A stretch of DNA of 7,651 bases from Elusimicrobiota bacterium (lineage in GTDB: Bacteria > Elusimicrobiota > Elusimicrobia > 2-02-FULL-39-32), in contig JACPSV010000056.1 of assembly GCA_016193115.1 (NCBI GenBank), positions 1 through 7,651 on the forward strand, read 5' to 3'. A program made the translations under genes and the position numbers. Below are positions 1 to 6,100 of this stretch, piece by piece. Position 1 is the stretch's first letter, and each line of letters begins with the position of its first letter. The notes beneath the pieces are model-generated. The model was not told the DNA's origin, ran no database searches, and worked only from the letters and a program-made list of their open reading frames with translations.

Positions 1-168
1 CTCCCATCGGATGGCGACAAAGAGGCATTCGGGATAGCGCAGGAGAACGAGAATATCCTTGACCGAGCACATTCCGTTGCTCTGAAATTGCATACCCTCT
101 TGAAAACCCACTTTCGCCGGAATGACAAGCATAGAGAATATAGTGGAAGTTCCCTCTTTCGACCACCT
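1..168 (+). other. Left-edge segment of the giant protein, unrecognised, polar and helical
   Basis: About 56 codons run from the left edge to the first membrane module. The peptide is charged and probably helical at first (residues 10-35, ending in a run like HTLLKTHFRRNDK), then becomes Ser/Arg/Pro-rich just before the LRASGSGS boundary motif. I recognise no family. It occupies the same place relative to copy A that the end of the AT-rich module occupies relative to copy B, but the two upstream sequences do not align clearly. The stretch from about 107 to 130 looks like a dispersed repeat that has been absorbed into the reading frame. Confidence 0.5.
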
Positions 169-3100
169 TTGCGAGCGTCGGGGAGCGGGAGCAAGGATCC
201 GTGGATGTTTGGACTTGTAGATCCGTTGAAGGAAGCGATGATTCAGTTTGTGGCCGGCATCCTTCTGCCGTCCATGGTTCTCATTGCTTTGTCCTTCACC
301 CCATTTAATTTTTGGGTCAAGATAGCCCTGGTCACTGGGACGGGAATCTTGGGAATTGAGCTGGTACAGCCGTATCTCATGGCTTTTCCCGGACACCAGA
401 AGTATGGCGAGAAGGACAGAAAAATCCTGGTAGGACTCTTACGGGGTTTTGGATATGCGGGACTTCTGGTCTTTCTTTTAGGCGCAGCAGGGCATATCCT
501 GAGTGGAGTGGATTACCAACCGGCATCGCACATTTTGGGAATTCTCATTCCCTCCATGTTATCCGGTTACCTGGCCATTTTTCTTCCTCACTCCCTCAAC
601 AATTTTTTCAATCCTGTTCGAGCCTCGGGAACAGGTGGAATTGGAAGAGGTCACCTCGTCAAACGGGCAAAAGAGTTGGCGGCGATTCTGGCGATGCCGG
701 AAGGGCCGGCAGTGGAAGAGTCTCTTGCCCAATTCTCGAACCGGTCACCTCAAGAAGGCCCTATTATAGAAGTGGATTCCTGGGCGGAAGTGTTGGAAGC
801 CTTGCACGAAGGCGGTTTAGACGACCAAAGCATTCCCCCCATCTCATTAGTGGATGAAAAAGGACATCCCGTCGGACTGATAGAGGACGGGGACACTGTT
901 CTTAACTGGAACATCCGCACCGACCGCGCCAAACCTTTGACTGCCGCATTTCTGGGTATACCTTCCGAAGATCAAACCGGAGGGTTGCTGGGCAACGTTC
1001 CCCATCCCCAAATCCATATGGTGACCATGACGGAATACGACGGCAAGTTTGAAGATCATGCCGCAATTGGATTTCAACCGCCGCCGGTTTTGGATACGTA
1101 CGCGGAAGTCGTAGGACGAGCAGGAGTTCGTCAGTGGGTGGTTGGAGAATCGGAAAAGCACAAAGCCATTGCCTGGTTCAAAAATGGACGTAAAAATCTG
1201 GGTTTTACGCAATCATCGCAAAACCATTTTGACGCTATTTCTGCTCCGGTGCGCACCTATCTCCGGGAAGATTTGGGAATTGAAATGCACGTGGTGGAAT
1301 CGCGTAAGGTGGGAACCCACGACCAAGCGCCCCAAATGCGCGCGGCAGAGATCACAGAAATACTTCTTCGAGGAATCGGGGAAGACGTTGAAGACATGTT
1401 CGTCAACTACGCCAACGCGGATATGGTCGGTCATGCAACCACAAAACCAAAGATTTTTGATAAAGCAGTGGATGCCATCCTAACTTTGGACAAAGAGTTA
1501 GAAAGATTAATTCCAGCAGCTCTGGATAGCGGATACACCATTCTGATCACTGCCGATCACGGAAACGCGGAAGAACTTGTGGTGACGCAGGATGGAAAAA
1601 TAAAAGCAAACCCCGGCCATACAAGCAATCCCGTGCCCCTCATCATCCTGGGTTTGAAACCCGGAGAATCGGTCGTGATTCGACCCGATAAAAAAGATTC
1701 GGTCGTTACATTGGCAGACGTTGCTCCAACCCTTCTAAGTCTCCGCGGTTTGGAATCTCCTAAGAGCTGGAACCGGAAAAGTCTTCTGGAAGGATCCATC
1801 ATCCCGGATCGAAACCGCAAGATCCTGCGCATTCTTTTGGATGGGTATGGCGTGCGTGAGGAGACTTCCGGAAATGCGATGGCAGAAGCTGCTTCGCGTA
1901 AAGGAAGCCCGCTCCTGATGGATCGTCTCGTGAAGGATCCTCTTCTCCGGAGGAAATGGGGCGTTTTGGCGCGGCCGATTCAGGCTTCCGGCGAATATTG
2001 TGGATATGGTAAAGGCATCGCAGGAACAACGGAGTTTGGTCATGTTCTGATTGACGCGGGAAGATGGATTGATTCGGACAAGGTTCTCATTGACCGCGCC
2101 ATAGAAGATGGAACCTTCAACACCAAACCCGCTTTGGTAGAGGCGATGGAACGCGCTCAAAAGGGAGAAGGAAAATTACATCTGATGGGACTGGTAACCA
2201 CGAAATTCGTGCATGCCTCCACAAAACATATCGAAGAGATTCTAAAAATGGCCGCGTCCTACGGTTTGAAAGGCGACCAGGTTCTAATTCACGCTTTTAC
2301 GGATGGACGCGACGAAACGTTCAACGGGATCCAGTCTCTGAACGAACTCCAAGATTTGATCGCCCGATACGGCGTCGGCAAAATCGTGACCGTAGGCGGA
2401 CGCGCATGGTACATGGACAGGGACAACCGCTGGCACCGCCTGACCGCCGCATACCGTTCCCTAACCGAAGGAGTTGCCGCACTCCACATCCGCTTAAAAC
2501 ATTTCACACAAGAGCCGAAATTTAAAGAATCAAATGACTCCGCCTTCCCCTCGACTGCGCTCGGGACAGGTCGCCGGAATGACCCTGAAAAAAATGAGGA
2601 TGACGAGAAAAGCATCATTCCTCAACAGACCGAAAATCTTCATGGAAACGGCGGCCGGATGAATTTCGATGAATTAAAAGAAATACTGGCCGTGCTATTG
2701 CCTGTCGCAGTCTCTGTAACCTTTGTGTTGACATTTTTTGTGGCAATAGGAATAGAGATATTCACTCCGGCTAAACCTGTCCTTGGTTTGGCTAAACTCG
2801 TTTTTATCGTTGTATCCATTCTCTATGGTTATCTTCTGCTTTATGACGTCCTCGACGATCCTCGCGATTTCGCGATTAAAATAATAAATCCATACGCCAA
2901 GTTGTCCATGGATGAACTTATCGCAAAAGATCGGAAAACCCTAAATGCTTTAATTTTATCGAGAAATCATACCGCGTTTACAAAACGTGACGGTTATATC
3001 ACTGAGGACAACGAATTCCAATTGACGAAAACCTATGTCAATCATGAATTCCTCGCATTGATAAAAGCCATATCAAAAATCAGGCGGAGAATGAAAAAAC

Positions 3101-6100
3101 GCGACCCTACTCTTGACGAACTCCTCCCTGAGCAAAAAAAAATGTCAGTTGAGGATGTCGTTTCAAATGTAGCTATTCGATTTATTGAAGGCCACAAACC
3201 TTATTGGTTCTATGAATTCTTTGACAGAAGGTATGAATTGCAATTAGTCATGAGAGAATCTGCTGTGAAAAGAGCGGTTGGGATTTCTGAAAATGAAACG
3301 ATCGGAACTTTTCTTCAAAAAGTGGAAGAAGCAAAGAGACTTGCCAAACAGGAAAGGCGGCGGGGAATCTTTGGTCTTTCTCAGACCGATCTAGAAAATG
3401 ATCTAAATTTTCTTCTTTTTGAATTTCGGGATGCTTTTCGACATATATTTGTCGATTACCGATTGAGAAAAATAGCCCAAAAATGGGGTTGGCTCAAGCA
3501 TTTCCTGACTTTTTTCATAATCCATGCCTATCTAGCTGAGTTGATTGCAGATACTTTCCCGAGAACCCGATTCAAACGTTTTCTGACTAAACATCTGAAC
3601 AACACATCGGACTCCCACCCAAATCTGCGCGCATCGGGAAGCGGGAGCGAGAATCCTCTGGTGTATGGACTCTGGGATCCCTTGAAAGAAGGGACAATTC
3701 AGTTTATTGTTGGCGTGTTCATTCCCGCTATTCTTCTTTCTATCTTGGCATTGACTCCATTGGATCTCTGGATAAAAATCTCTTTAGCGGTTCTGACGGG
3801 AGCATTGGGCATTGAATGGGCGCAATCCTATTTGATGACTCTCCCGGGACACCAAAAATACAACGACAACGACAGAAAAATTCTGGCCACACTCTTAAGG
3901 GGTTTTGGATACGGAGGGTTGATTGTCTTTCTCTTAAGTTTTGTCCTATCTGTAACCCTGGGTGCGGAACCACAGTCAACCAGAGGCGCGCTAGAGATGC
4001 TGATGATCCCCATGCTCGCGGGATTTCTGACACTCATTCTTCCCCACTCCTCCAACAATCTATTCAACCCTATCCGAGCATCCGGATCAGATACAACTGA
4101 ACCCGGGGACGGCGAGGAATCCGACGATCGGCCGCTTCCGGAACAACCAACCTTGCAAGCGCCTAAGTTTTGGGGTGAAGGGCTGATGAAAGAAATACGG
4201 GGAATGTATCCTGAAGGTTTGAACGATATTTTGGTACGGATAGCCCGGATTGAGGAGCCTATTCCCGTGTTCGATGCTCCCACCGGACGGATGAGACATA
4301 CGAGAATCTACAAACATTACCTCGCGCATCTTTTGCCGGTAGCGGCTGTTCAGGCGTTTCAGGTGTGGAGATATCCTGCTTTGAGAACCAATCCTAATCC
4401 CGTGTTCCGATCGGCAAGAAAAACAACAGATATCTTTTACGACCTGATGCCTTTTGTCCTGAGCGATCAATCCCGGGAAGGCAACTTATCCGATCAGAAT
4501 GAGGAGAACAGCCGTTATGGTCTCTCTCGTCTTTCTTTCTATGCTGGGCCAAGCACGTTCTTCCTGAACATTTTTGGAAGAAACTCTCTCGTCAGCTCCT
4601 ATTCCATCAATGCCATGTATGGGATCCGTCAACCCGCCATCGTACGCGTTCCGGACGAGACAACCCTATTGAGCGTTTTTGGCGTGTTGGGCAGCAATGT
4701 GCGCGTGGATCTGCCTGCCGACCAGTTCGTTAGAAGAAACATGGAACTTGTTTCTCACCATAGAAACAACAAAATTACCAAAGTGAAAGTAACGGGAATC
4801 GTCGTTCAGGAATCCCATCGCAATCTGATCAATGACACATTGCAGGCTCTAGAAATCAAATCCTCAAACATTCCGGATAATCTGATTCCCTATTTTAGAA
4901 GAGGGAGAGATGGAACCGTTTCTCTCAATCCTGACATCCGCTTGGACCGTCTCAATGAGGAACTGAGTCTTCGTCCGAAAGGATCCATTGTGCTCATAAA
5001 CTGGGATGGGGGTTGGATCAATTTGGTTTCCGAAGATGATGTTCTTTCTGTCCATGAGATCGCTGCCGGCAGAGCAGATATCTCCTTTGGGGCGGGAACG
5101 ATGGCCTCCGCAACGGCCAAAGTGCGCATGGCGTACAGGGAGATTGATTTCCAAGGGAGGGAGATTTCAGGCGTCGCTGCCTCCGAAGGCATTCAGGCCG
5201 CTAGTCCGGAAGCGCGTATTATCAAAAAGGAAAGAATCGCCGGCGGACTTTATAACCTAACCCTTGTGACTTCCCCCTCTTTAATTCATGTGGGTGGGCA
5301 TCACTATCTCCGTCAACTCAGCAGGATAGAAATTTTGAAAGATGGCCAGGAAGTGAAGATCCCCGTTTTGGTCATTGAACCTTCCGGAAATGTTCTGATC
5401 GTTCCCATCGTTTTTGAGACCCCTCTAAAAGCATACTTTTCACAACTGGCAGATTATACTGCCAAAGGATATGAGGGCGAGGAGAGGGGAGAAGTTCTTC
5501 TGAAGATCGCAGAATTTCTCGGCGATATCGGAGGACGGTATAACTATTTGAAAGGGTACTACTCCGATGCTTTAGACCTTGCTACACGGAAATCGTACAG
5601 TGATCTTGCAAGACGCGTCACCGCATCCCGGATTTACTATGAAGGTAAGGAAATTTTGGAAAATGATCCGTCAGAACAAGCTCGTGTTCGGGCGAACATC
5701 AAATTCATCCATGCGGCCCGGTTGGGTCATCCGGCAGCCCAGACGGTCGTGGGGACGGAGCCGTCCCCATCCAACAGAACCTCTCGGACCAACCTGTTCC
5801 ATCATTTGCAACAGGTTCTGAATGTTAGCTGGGTAGGCCGTTTCACGGCCACCCAATCCCTCCAGTCCTATATCCAAACCCATGGAGAAGAAGAATGGGT
5901 CGAAATTCAAATTCTTCTCAGCCGTTTGGCAAGTTTGCCCGACAAGGTCTTGTCGAATGGAATGGCCGGGGCAATCGTTCAGAGAATTCTGGCGGCTAGT
6001 CTACAAAATACAACCCTAGGAGAAAGAGCCCGCAAGTTTCTAGAAAATGTTGCCGCCCGTAAAAACGCCTCCATCCTTTTCCGTTCCGCATTCCGTGAAC

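Noticed and set aside
1142..1483. Short plus-strand frames in other phases (also 503-769, 3816-4100, 5006-5260, 5579-5821 and 6047-6265).
   Set aside because: Each lies inside the long open frame in a different phase and encodes composition-biased peptides without recognisable motifs.
1735..2160. A 141-codon minus-strand open frame, and other minus-strand frames such as 3828-4283, 847-1212 and 4087-4470.
   Set aside because: All overlap plus-strand sequence with clear domain homology, show no protein-family motifs of their own, and look like antisense shadows.
754..2484. Two separate truncated iPGM copies in tandem.
   Set aside because: The two halves complement each other with nearly no shared or missing segment, which fits a permutation better. 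It cannot be excluded without the upstream sequence, so it is given as the refuting case.
2659..2661. Met codon as the start of an independent membrane-protein gene.
   Set aside because: The frame is unbroken upstream through the mutase, there is no stop in between, and no convincing ribosome binding site precedes it. It is kept only as a possible ancient fusion border.
3841..3870. PGHQKY motif in the membrane modules as a metal site of an M50-like protease.
   Set aside because: There is no HExxH pattern in either copy, and the motif sits in a basic loop outside the helices. It looks structural.
5751..5768. The GC palindrome as an intrinsic transcription terminator.
   Set aside because: No T-run follows it, the central loop is only two bases, and the coding frame continues through it into a recognisable domain.
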